The position numbers and the translations under genes were made by a program. A stretch of DNA of 64,000 nucleotides. Source: Sphaerisporangium album. Lineage in GTDB: Bacteria > Actinomycetota > Actinomycetes > Streptosporangiales > Streptosporangiaceae. Shown in pieces: positions 25,601 to 35,293 of this stretch. Below the pieces are notes generated by a model. The model did not search any database. It was given only the letters and a program-made list of their open reading frames with translations, and was not told where the DNA came from. How positions within the stretch are numbered: position 1 is the first letter of the stretch; each line of letters begins with the position of its first letter. The stretch is taken from the NCBI RefSeq assembly GCF_003323745.1, contig NZ_QOIL01000009.1:186001-250000 (forward strand), written 5' to 3'.

Positions 25601-25845
25601 TGGCCCCTGACCCAGCCGAGGAGGTGGGTCTTGCCGACACCCCCCTCTCCCTGGATCACCACCCCGAGCGGGCTGGTCCGGGAGGCGTGGGATGCCTCCT
25701 CGATGCCGTCCAGGATGAGCCGCTCCGCTCTGGGGTGCATGCCCTCGACATGGAACGGGGGTGCGTTCCAGGCATGTTCGGCCGTCGGCGCCCAGTCGAG
25801 GACCCTGGTGATGGCCCGCAGTGCCCGTTCCTCGATCTCGTTCAT
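22687..25845 (-). CDS. Large two-module ATPase: N-terminal AAA/STAND-like plus C-terminal HerA/FtsK-type
   Basis: A 1052-residue protein with two P-loops. Module 1 has Walker A GEGGVGKTHL (residues ~66-75) and a candidate Walker B PSVIAVDQVD (~240), followed by ~400 mostly helical residues. Module 2 has HerA/TraG-type Walker A FAGSGSGKTVFLRRL (~675), SIVLDSNNDLARLGDPWP, Walker B GLYVVDEAQALVP (~925) and the FATQTPRGL sensor region, typical of DNA-pumping or translocating ATPases. It is the last gene of a four-gene operon and its ATG overlaps the preceding stop (ATGA). Codon use is less GC-biased than in neighbouring chromosome. It probably acts as the DNA-translocating motor of a defence or DNA-processing complex; that role is inferred. 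Confidence 0.8.
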   Translation of the reverse strand: MNEIEERALRAITRVLDWAPTAEHAWNAPPFHVEGMHPRAERLILDGIEEASHASRTSPLGVVIQGEGGVGKTHLLGWVRGQIAQAGGYFFLVDFSAGEDFWRQTTAAMVEDLGRSIGSSDDPIQAMVALRALADLAGTGHRIGAAIERGSSITREDLDALVNGLLARDRGLVRCRDTIRALALYAAASGPGLEVAHDHLMSTEEAEEGARQAWGMGKAVKSPHDIAIDLSMILALTGPSVIAVDQVDATLEHSRSLTRTQAVTVAPGTDQQSNLIDEIARGLMALRHVTQRTLCLVACLPSSWKLITDRGIGTAQDRFRPSLILDTIANAEIARTMIERRLAVAFSTAGFTPPGPVWPIAPPAFETAAGLTPRRVLRRIHAHVEACRAEDTVRLLERFDQGGADYQRQIPAEIIPAVRETDLARLDGRFAELLTQADTDNAFDPDHEDELAPPLLAAGLNAWIMEQGEAGGTFSVDPPPGRRPTLHARLRQALNPDSEEQRHWTFRMIGAPHHNAALKRLTDGMDASGLGPETPERCFIVLRNHAWSDGRATQALVARLKEYGGQSVTIRGDDLRVFDALRRMADDKDQEFEAWLRVRRPASGTELLSNLLGALTPPDSAPPLQPPAQQRDLRAETSPGSSDARVPVIPVGRRLDTGTDLDLKVSMLARHTAVFAGSGSGKTVFLRRLVEECALNGVSSIVLDSNNDLARLGDPWPTPPSGWGADDPAKAARYFDEVDVVVWTPGRSRGRPLSFHPLPDFTAVLDDGDELESALSIAVEALAPRAKVEGASAKARKGKAVLRQALQHFARSGAGDFTAFLGMLSALPLEVSQIDRADQIAAELGQLLTAATITDPLFAGASESADPVRLLTPSAGKRARISVISFIGLSEDARPGFVSQLQMALFSWIKRNPARGRPLSGLYVVDEAQALVPATSKTEALASTLTLASQARKYGLGLVFATQTPRGLHNQIAGNATTQFIGRINSPTQIDVVKGLAQSRGGRADRVGRLETGQFYTSTEGIPEVLIRTPLCLSHHPADPLTEQEIMQRAAP

Positions 25846-26483
25846 CGCACCTCGATCGCCAGCAGGTGCTTGCTCACTCCACTCACGAGCACGGCCGCTT
25901 TCCTGTCTCCGTCGGTCAGCATCTTCTGGTCCGCCTCAGGTACCAGATGGACGTCCGGAAGCCGTTCCATCATCTGCAGCGCCTTATCGACCTCGTCCCG
26001 CGGAGAGTCTCCCAGGAGCGGGCGTAACTTTGTCAGGAGCACCCAGTCCTGCGGTTGGCGTGCCAGTTGCCAGTAGGCGTTTCGGATCGTCTCAGTCAGA
26101 TCGTCGAGCGCGGCGCTCTCCGCATGGCTCGTCCGCGCCGTGACGACGAAATCGGCCAGGCTCATGTCCGCCGCGTCAAGGTAGCCCTTGATCAGGCCGA
26201 GGACACTGTAGAGGGTGCGGGCAAACGATCCCGCCCTTGCCGGGGCGGTGTCCTCGAGCTGTGCCACGCACCAGGCCCAGCCCTCGTCGGTCAGGGTGTG
26301 ATGAAAGGCTCTGTCGATCTTGCTGCTTTCGACAAGACCGCGTTTGTTCACACGGCGTCGTGCCTCGCCGTCGAGCGCATCCCCGAAACGTTCCTTGAGT
26401 TGGGGGTTGGACGCCGAGCCACCGAGCGTCATCAGACCAAGAAGCAGTGCCCGTTCTCGAGTTCCACTTGCCGTTTCCGCCAT
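25842..26483 (-). CDS. Unknown 213-residue protein with predicted winged-helix N-terminus
   Basis: Third gene of the ATPase operon. Residues ~8-75 (RERALLLGLMTLGGSASNPQ, LKERFGDALDGEARRRVNKR, FHHTLTDEGWAW) look like a winged-helix DNA-binding domain. The middle is helical, and the C-terminus DRKAAVLVSGVSKHLLAIEV forms a final strand-helix unit. It has a strong SD (GAGGAG) before ATG 26483, starts 2 bp after the preceding stop, and its stop overlaps the ATPase start. It may load the ATPase on DNA or regulate the operon. No named family recognised. Confidence 0.65.
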   Translation of the reverse strand: MAETASGTRERALLLGLMTLGGSASNPQLKERFGDALDGEARRRVNKRGLVESSKIDRAFHHTLTDEGWAWCVAQLEDTAPARAGSFARTLYSVLGLIKGYLDAADMSLADFVVTARTSHAESAALDDLTETIRNAYWQLARQPQDWVLLTKLRPLLGDSPRDEVDKALQMMERLPDVHLVPEADQKMLTDGDRKAAVLVSGVSKHLLAIEVR

Positions 26484-26485
26484 GG

Positions 26486-27586
26486 TCAGCTCTCCTCAGT
26501 CCGATCGACAGGCACCCTGTCGAAGCTCGTCGCCATCAGTTCAAGTCGGCGGTGGACTTCCATGAGCGTGCCGTGAGCGCGCACGGGTGTCCTGTTCCGG
26601 TGCGCCTCCACGGCCAGGTCGTACGCCGTTTCGCCGGGCAGCCGCACCCATATCGCCTTACGGGGTTCACCATCTCCGACGAACACCTCGCCACGGACGT
26701 GAACGCGGAAGCGGTCCTCGCCGCCGTTGTCGAAGAGCGTGCCGATGAGACCCGTGACCGAGGCGTTCTGCCGGGGAAGACGCCGAAGCCGGTGTGCGAC
26801 ACGGCGGAGCAGTATTCCCGTCTCGGCCTCGAAGACCACCTTGCTCGCCGGCAACTCCGAAGGCATCGCCCGCGCCCAGCGGAAGCCGACCTCGAAACGG
26901 GTCCCGGGATCGGGGCCGGCGAACCGCGCAAGGGCGACGCAGAGATCGGCTGACACACCATCGCGTACGATGCCGTCGAAGACGCTGATATCTCCGGTTC
27001 TGTGCGCCTCGGCGCTGGCTTCGTGCAACAGCACGGTCGCGCGCTGGAGAAGGACCAGGCTCCGGCGTGCCAGTGGCTGGTCACCGGAGTGGTCATGATC
27101 CAAGGGGACGCGTATCGCGAGAATGTTCTGAGACGGTACGATCGGTCCGATCCACGCGCGGGCCAGCAGGTCGCGTACTGCCTTGGGCGTCCCACCGTCG
27201 AATGCCGGCCGAGGGCCCGTCACAACGGCACGGGCCGCCGCGCTCAGGGCGGCTTCGGCACTGGTGAGTGCAGTGACCGCATCCACGAGCCCGAAGTGTC
27301 CCTCCAGCGGGACGATCGGGGCGCGGTACCACTGGACGTCAGCCATGGGAGCGCCGATGTCAGAGGCGATCTCCTCGCGGGAGCGGCCTTCCAGCCTCGC
27401 CAGCAGTGCGAGGATCTCTCTGATGCGGCGGGCCCCGTCACTGAGTTCGTCGGTCCCCGGCACCAGGATCTCGTGATCGTCTTCATGTACCCAGACGGCC
27501 GCGCCTCGCCAGTCTTCGGGCTGACGTACCCAGCCGGTCGCGGCGAGATAGCCGTTGATGTCGGCGACGGACAGGTTTGTGATCAC
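26486..27586 (-). CDS. Unknown 366-residue protein of the AAA-HerA operon
   Basis: Second gene of the operon. GTG 27586 overlaps the upstream stop (GTGA). The N-terminal region contains INGYLAATGWVRQPEDWRGA, then WVHEDDHEILVPGTDELSDG and a helix with LARLEGRSREEIASDIGAP. The middle (ILAIRVPLDHDHSG, RRSLVLLQRATVLLHEASAE) is alpha/beta, and the end has RFRVHVRGEVFVGDGEPRKA with a C-terminal basic helix. It resembles hypothetical proteins that accompany large ATPases in bacterial defence islands, but I cannot assign a family or activity. Confidence 0.65.
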   Translation of the reverse strand: MITNLSVADINGYLAATGWVRQPEDWRGAAVWVHEDDHEILVPGTDELSDGARRIREILALLARLEGRSREEIASDIGAPMADVQWYRAPIVPLEGHFGLVDAVTALTSAEAALSAAARAVVTGPRPAFDGGTPKAVRDLLARAWIGPIVPSQNILAIRVPLDHDHSGDQPLARRSLVLLQRATVLLHEASAEAHRTGDISVFDGIVRDGVSADLCVALARFAGPDPGTRFEVGFRWARAMPSELPASKVVFEAETGILLRRVAHRLRRLPRQNASVTGLIGTLFDNGGEDRFRVHVRGEVFVGDGEPRKAIWVRLPGETAYDLAVEAHRNRTPVRAHGTLMEVHRRLELMATSFDRVPVDRTEES

Positions 27587-28092
27587 GCGAGCGTACCTGT
27601 GGGCGCTCCGACGAGCTCGCGCAGGGCGCGAACCGTGAGGACGTTGCCCAGCGGCACCCGGACAGAAGGGTGTCGCTTCGTGCTCGGGGAGGTGATGGGT
27701 GACTCACCCTCGAATCCCCGGTAGTAGCAGAGCCGGCTGAGCATCAGCCCTTCGGTCTCCACCCGTGCGTAACGATCACTTTCGGCTGGAACCACGACAA
27801 CGAACAGGTAACGCGGAACAAGAAAAGGGCCGGCGACGAGCTTGTTGTACTGAACCTCGTTCAACCCGCGAAAGTACAGGTCCGGTCCCTTGCATGCGGG
27901 CGTCGACCATGACTTGACCTGTACCTCGATCGCGGGCGAAGCGATGTGGCCGGTTCTCCCGGGATAACGGAATCCGAGGTCGATACCGTCATGGTCAACG
28001 TCGTCCTTGTAGACGAGAAGCCCTGCGGCGGAGGCAAGCGCCCGGACGTAGTCTTCGGCGAACTTGCCTTGATGGTTCCGCTGGTCCAGCAC
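27583..28092 (-). CDS. DUF4365-type protein, probable PD-(D/E)xK nuclease fold
   Basis: A 169-residue first gene of the operon. The start GTG 28092 has GGGAG about 7 bp upstream. The pattern is GKFAEDYVRALASAAGLLVY, then DHDGIDLGFRYPG and AIEVQVKSWS. The GIDL Asp and the E-x-Q-x-K pair in the following strand are the expected catalytic layout of a restriction-like fold, as in DUF4365 proteins. The later FLVPRYLFVVVVP strand is also typical. It could supply the DNA-cutting activity of the system. The fold is inferred from motif order and not proven. Confidence 0.7.
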   Translation of the reverse strand: MLDQRNHQGKFAEDYVRALASAAGLLVYKDDVDHDGIDLGFRYPGRTGHIASPAIEVQVKSWSTPACKGPDLYFRGLNEVQYNKLVAGPFLVPRYLFVVVVPAESDRYARVETEGLMLSRLCYYRGFEGESPITSPSTKRHPSVRVPLGNVLTVRALRELVGAPTGTLA

Positions 28093-28677
28093 GCAGTCTC
28101 CCTCACCGCCGACCGCTCAGTTCTGCACGCTAGAGACTATCTTCCAAACGATCGGGAACGGGCAGGGTTTTCGCCATTGATGATGATGATCACTACTTCT
28201 CCGCCGTGATGACGGTTTATGAACTGATGTTACGATCATGCCGTTGACCGGCGGAGGGATAGATGGCCCATTCAAGCGCTTACGCCGTGATGGATCGCCA
28301 GCTGATGCATGTGCTTGTAGGAGACGACCGCCGCGATGGCGGCCAGCAAGACGACACTTGCCGTGGTGGCGTGCCGGATTCAGCAATCGGCACACCGACA
28401 TCATTGCTCATCCCTGCCCGCGGGGAACTGCGTGGTGAAGGTGAAGGCACGTGCAATTGGTGCGGCTCCCTTCGGACACGTCCTAATTTCAGGTAGAAAA
28501 TGGGACAGATCACGATCTGCCCTGCCTTCTTCTCTTTCGGTACTCACCGTTGCAGGACGGACAGGGCGAGTCGAGCCTCACCACGAGACAGCTACTGTCA
28601 GGACGTCCGAACCGTGACTTGCTCAACCGACCCAACCACGGAATGTGCGACAGCTCCCCCTCCGGTGAACCGCGTCG
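28093..28677. other. AT-richer intergenic region upstream of the AAA-HerA operon
   Basis: 585 bp with visibly lower GC than the flanks. It must contain the promoter of the minus-strand four-gene operon, but no -35/-10 pair stands out. A short candidate frame (28263-28496, plus strand) is listed separately. Nothing else is recognisable. Confidence 0.4.
28263..28496 (+). CDS. Doubtful small protein (77 residues) with CxxC
   Basis: ATG 28263 is preceded by GGAGGG at near-ideal spacing, which is the main reason to list it. The peptide starts MAHSSAYAVMDRQLMHVLVG and ends with CNWCGSLRTRPNFR. Codon use is not strongly biased and no family is recognised. It is divergent to the defence-like operon, so it might be a small regulator or a chance frame. 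Confidence 0.22.
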   Translation: MAHSSAYAVMDRQLMHVLVGDDRRDGGQQDDTCRGGVPDSAIGTPTSLLIPARGELRGEGEGTCNWCGSLRTRPNFR

Positions 28678-30612
<1,935 letters not shown>

Positions 30613-31216
30613 CTGTCACCCCTTGTCCGAGTACCGCAGGATGTCAGGAACCCTACTCAACGGGCACCGGCCGCCGCGGGCGACCCTCCGAGATCGCGCC
30701 GCGCGACCGCCGTCGGGACGGCCTCGGCTCGGCCGGGCGGGACCTCCGATCACGGTCCCCGACGGATGGCCGGCCCAACCCCCGCGATTCCGACTATTCC
30801 GGTTAATCCGCCGATAGGCACCATGGTCCCCGAATATCCGCGCCGACCCAGGAGCCCTCTGCGTCCCGGCCCGGGAACCGGACGTCGGCGCGTCAGGCCG
30901 TCCGTAACCAGCCACCGCAACCGGGGTTGTCGGATTTCCGCACTCCTCCCCGAAAATCCGCACGCCTACACCCATCCTCGACTCGCCCGGCGTGTGCGAT
31001 AAAGGGACAGACGAGGCAAGACAGTCCCATTCCGGCCGCGAGGGCACCTCCTCTCCACCCACTACATTTCCGCCACTCCACGGAGACGCAGCGGCAGGCC
31101 ACCTCGCTCACTTCAGGGCCATGACCTCGTAAGGCGGCCCGAAGGGATCAGCGCGCATGGCAGGATAGTGACCGCGGTACTTGCAATGGTTTTCATAATC
31201 AGATTGGATCCGAGTC
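30613..31216. other. Long intergenic region between divergent genes
   Basis: 604 bp with no convincing gene. It contains several degenerate copies of a CCGAATATCCGC/CCGATTCCGA-like motif (around 30790-30965) that may be promoter-related. The right end is AT-rich and carries a Zur-like element (31181-31201). Confidence 0.4.
31181..31201. promoter_or_regulatory. Possible Zur-type operator
   Basis: TTGCAATGGTTTTCA (31181-31195) matches the actinobacterial Zur consensus TGAAAATGATTTTCA at 11 of 15 positions and lies 22 bp before the start of the ATPase gene. The match is suggestive only. The local AT-rich stretch is also where a -10 would be. Confidence 0.3.
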
Positions 31217-32182
31217 ATGAGAGTTGCGTTCGTGGGTAAGGGTGGAAGCGGGAAGACCACCCTGTCGTCGCTCTTCGCCCGGCACCTGGCCCGCCAGGGC
31301 GGCCCGGTGGTGGCCATCGACGCCGACATCAACCAGCACCTGGGCCTGGCCCTGGGACTCGGCTCCGACCAGCTTCCCCCGCCCATGGGCCTCGCCATCA
31401 CCCAGATCAAGGACTACCTGCGCGGCGACAACCCGCGCATCCCCTCGGCCGCCGCCATGGTGAAGACGACCCCGCCGGGCTCCGGATCCCGGCTGATCAC
31501 CCTGGACGACCCGTACTTCGCCCGCGAGCACGCCACGACGGTCCCCGCCGTCCCCGGCCTGCGGCTCATGGTCACGGGCCCCTTCAGCGAGGACGACCTG
31601 GGCGTGGCCTGCTACCACTCCAAGGTCGGCGCCGTCGAGCTCTTCCTCAACCACCTGGTCGACGGCCCCGGCGAGCACGTCATCGTCGACATGACCGCGG
31701 GCGGCGACAGCTTCGCCTCGGGCATGTTCACCCGCTTCGACATGACGTACCTGGTCGCCGAGCCCACCCGCCAGGGCATCGGCGTCTACAACCAGTACCG
31801 CGAGCACGCACGCGACTTCGACGTGCCCCTCGCCGTCGTCGGCAACAAGATCCATTCCGAGGGCGACGTCGCGTTCCTGCGCGAGCACGTCGGCGACCAC
31901 CTGCTGGTCACCCTGCCCCACTCCCCGGCGATCCGGGCCATGGAGCAGGGCCGTCCCTTCACGCTGGACGACCTGGAGCCGGAGGGCCACCGCGCCCTCG
32001 GCGTGCTGCGCGACCACCTTGACGCCCAGACCAAGGACTGGGACAAGTTCGGCCGCCAGACCGTCGAGTTCCACACGCGCAACGCCCACGCGTGGGCCAA
32101 CCGCGCCACCGGCCAGGACCTGCTCCAGCAGATCGACCCCGACTTCGTGTACGGCCGCCGTCCCACCCTCACCACGCGGTGA
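31217..32182 (+). CDS. CooC/MinD-like P-loop ATPase
   Basis: A 321-residue SIMIBI-class ATPase. It begins MRVAFVGKGGSGKTTLSSLF, the deviant Walker A with a signature Lys, followed by VVAIDADINQHLGLALGLG and HVIVDMTAGGDSFASGMFTR, the switch II-like region. CooC relatives load metal into carbon monoxide dehydrogenase, and MinD/ParA relatives position other proteins; no CODH gene is near, so the client is unknown. It is a stand-alone gene followed 114 bp later by a conserved small protein in the same direction. Confidence 0.8.
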   Translation: MRVAFVGKGGSGKTTLSSLFARHLARQGGPVVAIDADINQHLGLALGLGSDQLPPPMGLAITQIKDYLRGDNPRIPSAAAMVKTTPPGSGSRLITLDDPYFAREHATTVPAVPGLRLMVTGPFSEDDLGVACYHSKVGAVELFLNHLVDGPGEHVIVDMTAGGDSFASGMFTRFDMTYLVAEPTRQGIGVYNQYREHARDFDVPLAVVGNKIHSEGDVAFLREHVGDHLLVTLPHSPAIRAMEQGRPFTLDDLEPEGHRALGVLRDHLDAQTKDWDKFGRQTVEFHTRNAHAWANRATGQDLLQQIDPDFVYGRRPTLTTR

Positions 32183-32296
32183 CACGCGGCGCGGCGGGCC
32201 GCCGTCCTACGTGACTGTCGCCGTCCCGCCACCTTCAGCCGGACAACTCGCCCGCTTAACGTCGAATCCGTCCCCTCCGCAGAAGGAGAACCACGC

Positions 32297-32683
32297 ATGT
32301 CGCTGACCGTTCCCAACGAGCTGCTCGACCAGGCCCGCGCCGGCGAGGTCGACGACGAGGCCTTCGTGGCCTGCGTCCGCGACTCGCTGCCGTACGCCTG
32401 GGCGCTGATCACCGGTCTGGTCCGGCAACGCCGGGAGAGCGGCGCGGAGTTCGCCGACAACCACACCCCGCCCCCGGACGAGGCCGCCCGCGGCCAGCTC
32501 CTGCGCTGCCTCGCCAGCGACGCGATGCGCGGGGCGCTGGAGCGCCACTTCGGCGTCCGGCTCGCCTTCCAGAACTGCCACCGCGTCGCCGTGTTCGACC
32601 CGACGGCCGAGAAGGCGCACGCCGAGTTCATCACGGCGCGGTCGCAGATCCTCAACCAGAGCCCCGACCTGGTCGACTGCTGA
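32297..32683 (+). CDS. Conserved actinobacterial protein of unknown function (SCO-type)
   Basis: 128 residues. It opens MSLTVPNELLDQARAGEVDD and continues FVACVRDSLPYAWALITGLV, FADNHTPPPDEAARGQLLRC and HFGVRLAFQNCHRVAVFDP, ending with LNQSPDLVDC. I recognise close homologues with the same NQSP-DC ending in many actinomycetes, always without assigned function. AGAAGGAGAA before ATG 32297 is a strong SD. It may be co-transcribed with the ATPase upstream. Confidence 0.75.
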   Translation: MSLTVPNELLDQARAGEVDDEAFVACVRDSLPYAWALITGLVRQRRESGAEFADNHTPPPDEAARGQLLRCLASDAMRGALERHFGVRLAFQNCHRVAVFDPTAEKAHAEFITARSQILNQSPDLVDC

Positions 32684-32814
32684 CCCGCGCCAGGCTCGCG
32701 AGGCGGGGTCGTACGGCTTAACGGCCGTGCGGCCCCGTCGCGCGTCCGGGCCGCACGCGCCGCGGCGTCCGAGCCGGGCGCGGCGTCACGGCGTCCGGCA
32801 CGCGTGTGGCGGCG

Positions 32815-33759
32815 TCAGCCGTCCGTGGCCGAGAAGCGGACCGGCGCGAGGTCGGCGGCCAGGTAGCGCGCCGCCACGTGCACGGCGCGCAGGGTGGCCG
32901 CGATCGACGGACGGTTCACGCTCGACCCGCGCACCACCGCCTTGACCTCGCGGGTGATCGGCTCGCCGGGCAGTTCCCGCACGGCGATGCCGCGCACGCC
33001 CGCCGCCAGCGCCAGCGCGGGCACGGCCGCGATCCCGATGCCCTTGGCGACCAGGCCGAGGATCGTCCCGAGCCCCTCGAACTCCCACGTCACCGGCTGC
33101 GCGCCGCCGACCTCCGCGAGCAGGCGGTCCACGGCCAGGCGGGACGGCTCGCCGTCCGGGGTGGCCATCCACGGCTCCTCGCGCAGGCGCCGCATGTCCA
33201 CCGGGTTGGAGGGGTCGGCCATGGGATGGCGCCGGGGGACGACCAGCACGAGCGGATCGCGCAGCAGCGGATAGACGCGCAGCGTGTCGGACACCCGGGC
33301 GGTGTGCCCGTACCAGTCGTCCACGAGCGCGATGTCGACCTCGCCGGACCGCACCTCGCGCATGCCCCGCCCGGACCTGCTCTGCCGCAGGCGCAGCGTC
33401 AGCGCGGTGTGGCGGCGCAGCGACCTGGCCAGCACGGGGGCGAACGCGATCGCGGCGGTCGGGAAGGCGGTGATCACCACGCGCCCGGACGGGGTGGCCG
33501 CGTGCGCGGACAGGTCGGACTCGGCGGTCTCGACCATGGCGAGGATGCGCTCGCCGTGCTCGACCAGGCGGTGGCCGGCGTCGGTGAGCTCGGCGCTGCG
33601 CGAGGTGCGGTCGATCAAGGCGGTGCCGGTCTCGCGTTCCAGGGCCGCGAGCTGCTGCGACACCGCCGAGGCGCTGTAGCCGAGTGCGGCCGCGGTGGCG
33701 GCGATGCTGCCTCTGCGGGCGAACTCGCACAGCAAGGTCAGGCGCCGCAGGTCGAGCAT
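32815..33759 (-). CDS. LysR-family transcriptional regulator
   Basis: 314 residues. The N-terminal HTH reads MLDLRRLTLLCEFARRGSIA, with ATAAALGYSASAVSQQLAAL as the recognition segment. The remaining two alpha/beta subdomains form the periplasmic-binding-like effector domain (PSGRVVITAFPTAAIAFAPV). It is divergent from the aminotransferase gene with a 96-bp gap, the classic LysR arrangement, so the aminotransferase is its likely target and an amino or keto acid the likely effector. Confidence 0.9.
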   Translation of the reverse strand: MLDLRRLTLLCEFARRGSIAATAAALGYSASAVSQQLAALERETGTALIDRTSRSAELTDAGHRLVEHGERILAMVETAESDLSAHAATPSGRVVITAFPTAAIAFAPVLARSLRRHTALTLRLRQSRSGRGMREVRSGEVDIALVDDWYGHTARVSDTLRVYPLLRDPLVLVVPRRHPMADPSNPVDMRRLREEPWMATPDGEPSRLAVDRLLAEVGGAQPVTWEFEGLGTILGLVAKGIGIAAVPALALAAGVRGIAVRELPGEPITREVKAVVRGSSVNRPSIAATLRAVHVAARYLAADLAPVRFSATDG

Positions 33760-33855
33760 CGGTTCTCCTTATGGTCACCCACGAAAAGCCTCGCTTGTTC
33801 TGATGGGTGTACCCGCGCATGCTGGGCACGTCCCGAGTGCGAGGAGGTTATCGCC

Positions 33856-35130
33856 GTGAACATCACGCTTTCGGCCACATTGGCGGCTAACGAGGAAATC
33901 ACCCGAAGACGCCGCGCCGGGCAACGGGTCCTGAACCTGGCCTTCGGAGAGGCCGGCCTCCCCGTCCACCCGGCGCTGCGCGAGCGTCTCGCCGCGGCCT
34001 CGCCGGACAACGGCTACGGTCCCGTGGCCGGCGCCGCCTCCCTGCGTGAGGCCGCGGCCGGGTACTGGACCCGCAGGGGCCTGCCCACCGACCCCGGCCT
34101 GGTCGTGTGCGGCCCCGGCAGCAAGCCCCTGCTGTACGCGCTGCTGCCGGCGATCGGCGGCGACATCGTGTTGCCCGCGCCGAGCTGGGTCAGCTACGCG
34201 GCCCAGGCCGACCTGGCCGGCGTCCGCCCGATCATGGTCCCGGTGCCCCCCGGCGAGGGAGGGGCACCCGACCCGGAGCGGGTGGCCGAGGCCGTACGGC
34301 GGGCCCGCGCGTCGGGGCGTACGGTCGGGTCGATGCTGGTCACGCTGCCGGACAACCCCACCGGCAGGCTGGCGAGCCCCCGCACCGTGCGGCGCCTGGC
34401 GCAGCTCGCCCGCGACCTGGACCTGATGATCATCTCCGACGAGATCTACCGCGACCTCGTCCACGACGAGCGGGCCGCGTTCCTCAGCCCCGCCGACGTC
34501 GCCCCCGAGCGGACCGTCGTCACGAGCGGGCTCAGCAAGAGCCACGCCCTCGGCGGCTGGCGCATCGGCGTCGCGCGGCTCACCTCCGCCCCGCTGCGCG
34601 ACCGGCTGCTCGCCATCGCCTCGGAGATCTGGTCCAGCCCCGCCGCACCGGTGCAGCACGCGGCCGCGTACGCGTACACCGAACCGCCGGAGCTGGTCGA
34701 GCGCGTCGCGGCGAGCAGGAGGCTGCACGGCATCGTGGCACGCGCGGTGGCCGAGCGTTTCGCCCGGGCGGGCGCCCGCGTCCACACCCCGCAGGGCGGC
34801 TTCTACCTCTACCCGGACCTGGCGCCGCTCGGGCGGTTCGCGACCTCGGGTGAGCTGGCCGCGTCCCTGCTCGACGGGCACGGCGTGGGCGTGCTGCCCG
34901 GCACGGCCTTCGGCGACGCGCCCGGCGCGCTGCGCGTGCGGGTGGCCACGAGCCTGCTGTACGGCGAGGCGGAGGAGCAGCGGCTGGCCGCGCTGAGCGC
35001 CGACCGACCGCTGGAGCTTCCCTGGGTCGCCGAGTCGCTCGCGCACCTCGGCGAGGCGCTCGACGCGCTCACCGATCGACGTCGCTACGCCGCGTGGATC
35101 CCGCCGACGCTGGTTCCGGCCACCCCGTAG
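33856..35130 (+). CDS. PLP-dependent aminotransferase, class I/II
   Basis: A 424-residue fold-type I enzyme. The cofactor-binding segments are NGYGPVAGAASLREAAAGYW, VTLPDNPTGRLASP (Asn that contacts PLP), MIISDEIYRDL (Asp to the pyridine N) and SGLSKSHALGGWRIG, where Lys forms the Schiff base. The C-terminal Arg for the substrate carboxylate is in ALRVRVATSL. GTG 33856 has GAGGAGG 8 bp upstream. It is the probable target of the divergent LysR. The amino donor is not predictable; aspartate/aromatic types are likely. Confidence 0.9.
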   Translation: MNITLSATLAANEEITRRRRAGQRVLNLAFGEAGLPVHPALRERLAAASPDNGYGPVAGAASLREAAAGYWTRRGLPTDPGLVVCGPGSKPLLYALLPAIGGDIVLPAPSWVSYAAQADLAGVRPIMVPVPPGEGGAPDPERVAEAVRRARASGRTVGSMLVTLPDNPTGRLASPRTVRRLAQLARDLDLMIISDEIYRDLVHDERAAFLSPADVAPERTVVTSGLSKSHALGGWRIGVARLTSAPLRDRLLAIASEIWSSPAAPVQHAAAYAYTEPPELVERVAASRRLHGIVARAVAERFARAGARVHTPQGGFYLYPDLAPLGRFATSGELAASLLDGHGVGVLPGTAFGDAPGALRVRVATSLLYGEAEEQRLAALSADRPLELPWVAESLAHLGEALDALTDRRRYAAWIPPTLVPATP

Positions 35131-35293
35131 CCTTTATTGCCGAACCTTTACCTTCGCGAGAGCCCTGGCGATCATGGACAACAGTGCGCTGACCTGCGGT
35201 TTCATGCTTCGCATCACCGCTTTCCCGGACACGCACCAAGTTGTTCCACATGATTTGGCCCAGCGTATGCAGGGGAGCCCTCATCATGTGCTC

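Noticed and set aside
22687-28092. BREX, DISARM, Dnd/Ssp or Wadjet identity for the ATPase operon
   Set aside because: No PglZ, methyltransferase, DndB-E, SspB/C or JetABCD-like protein is present, and gene order does not match.
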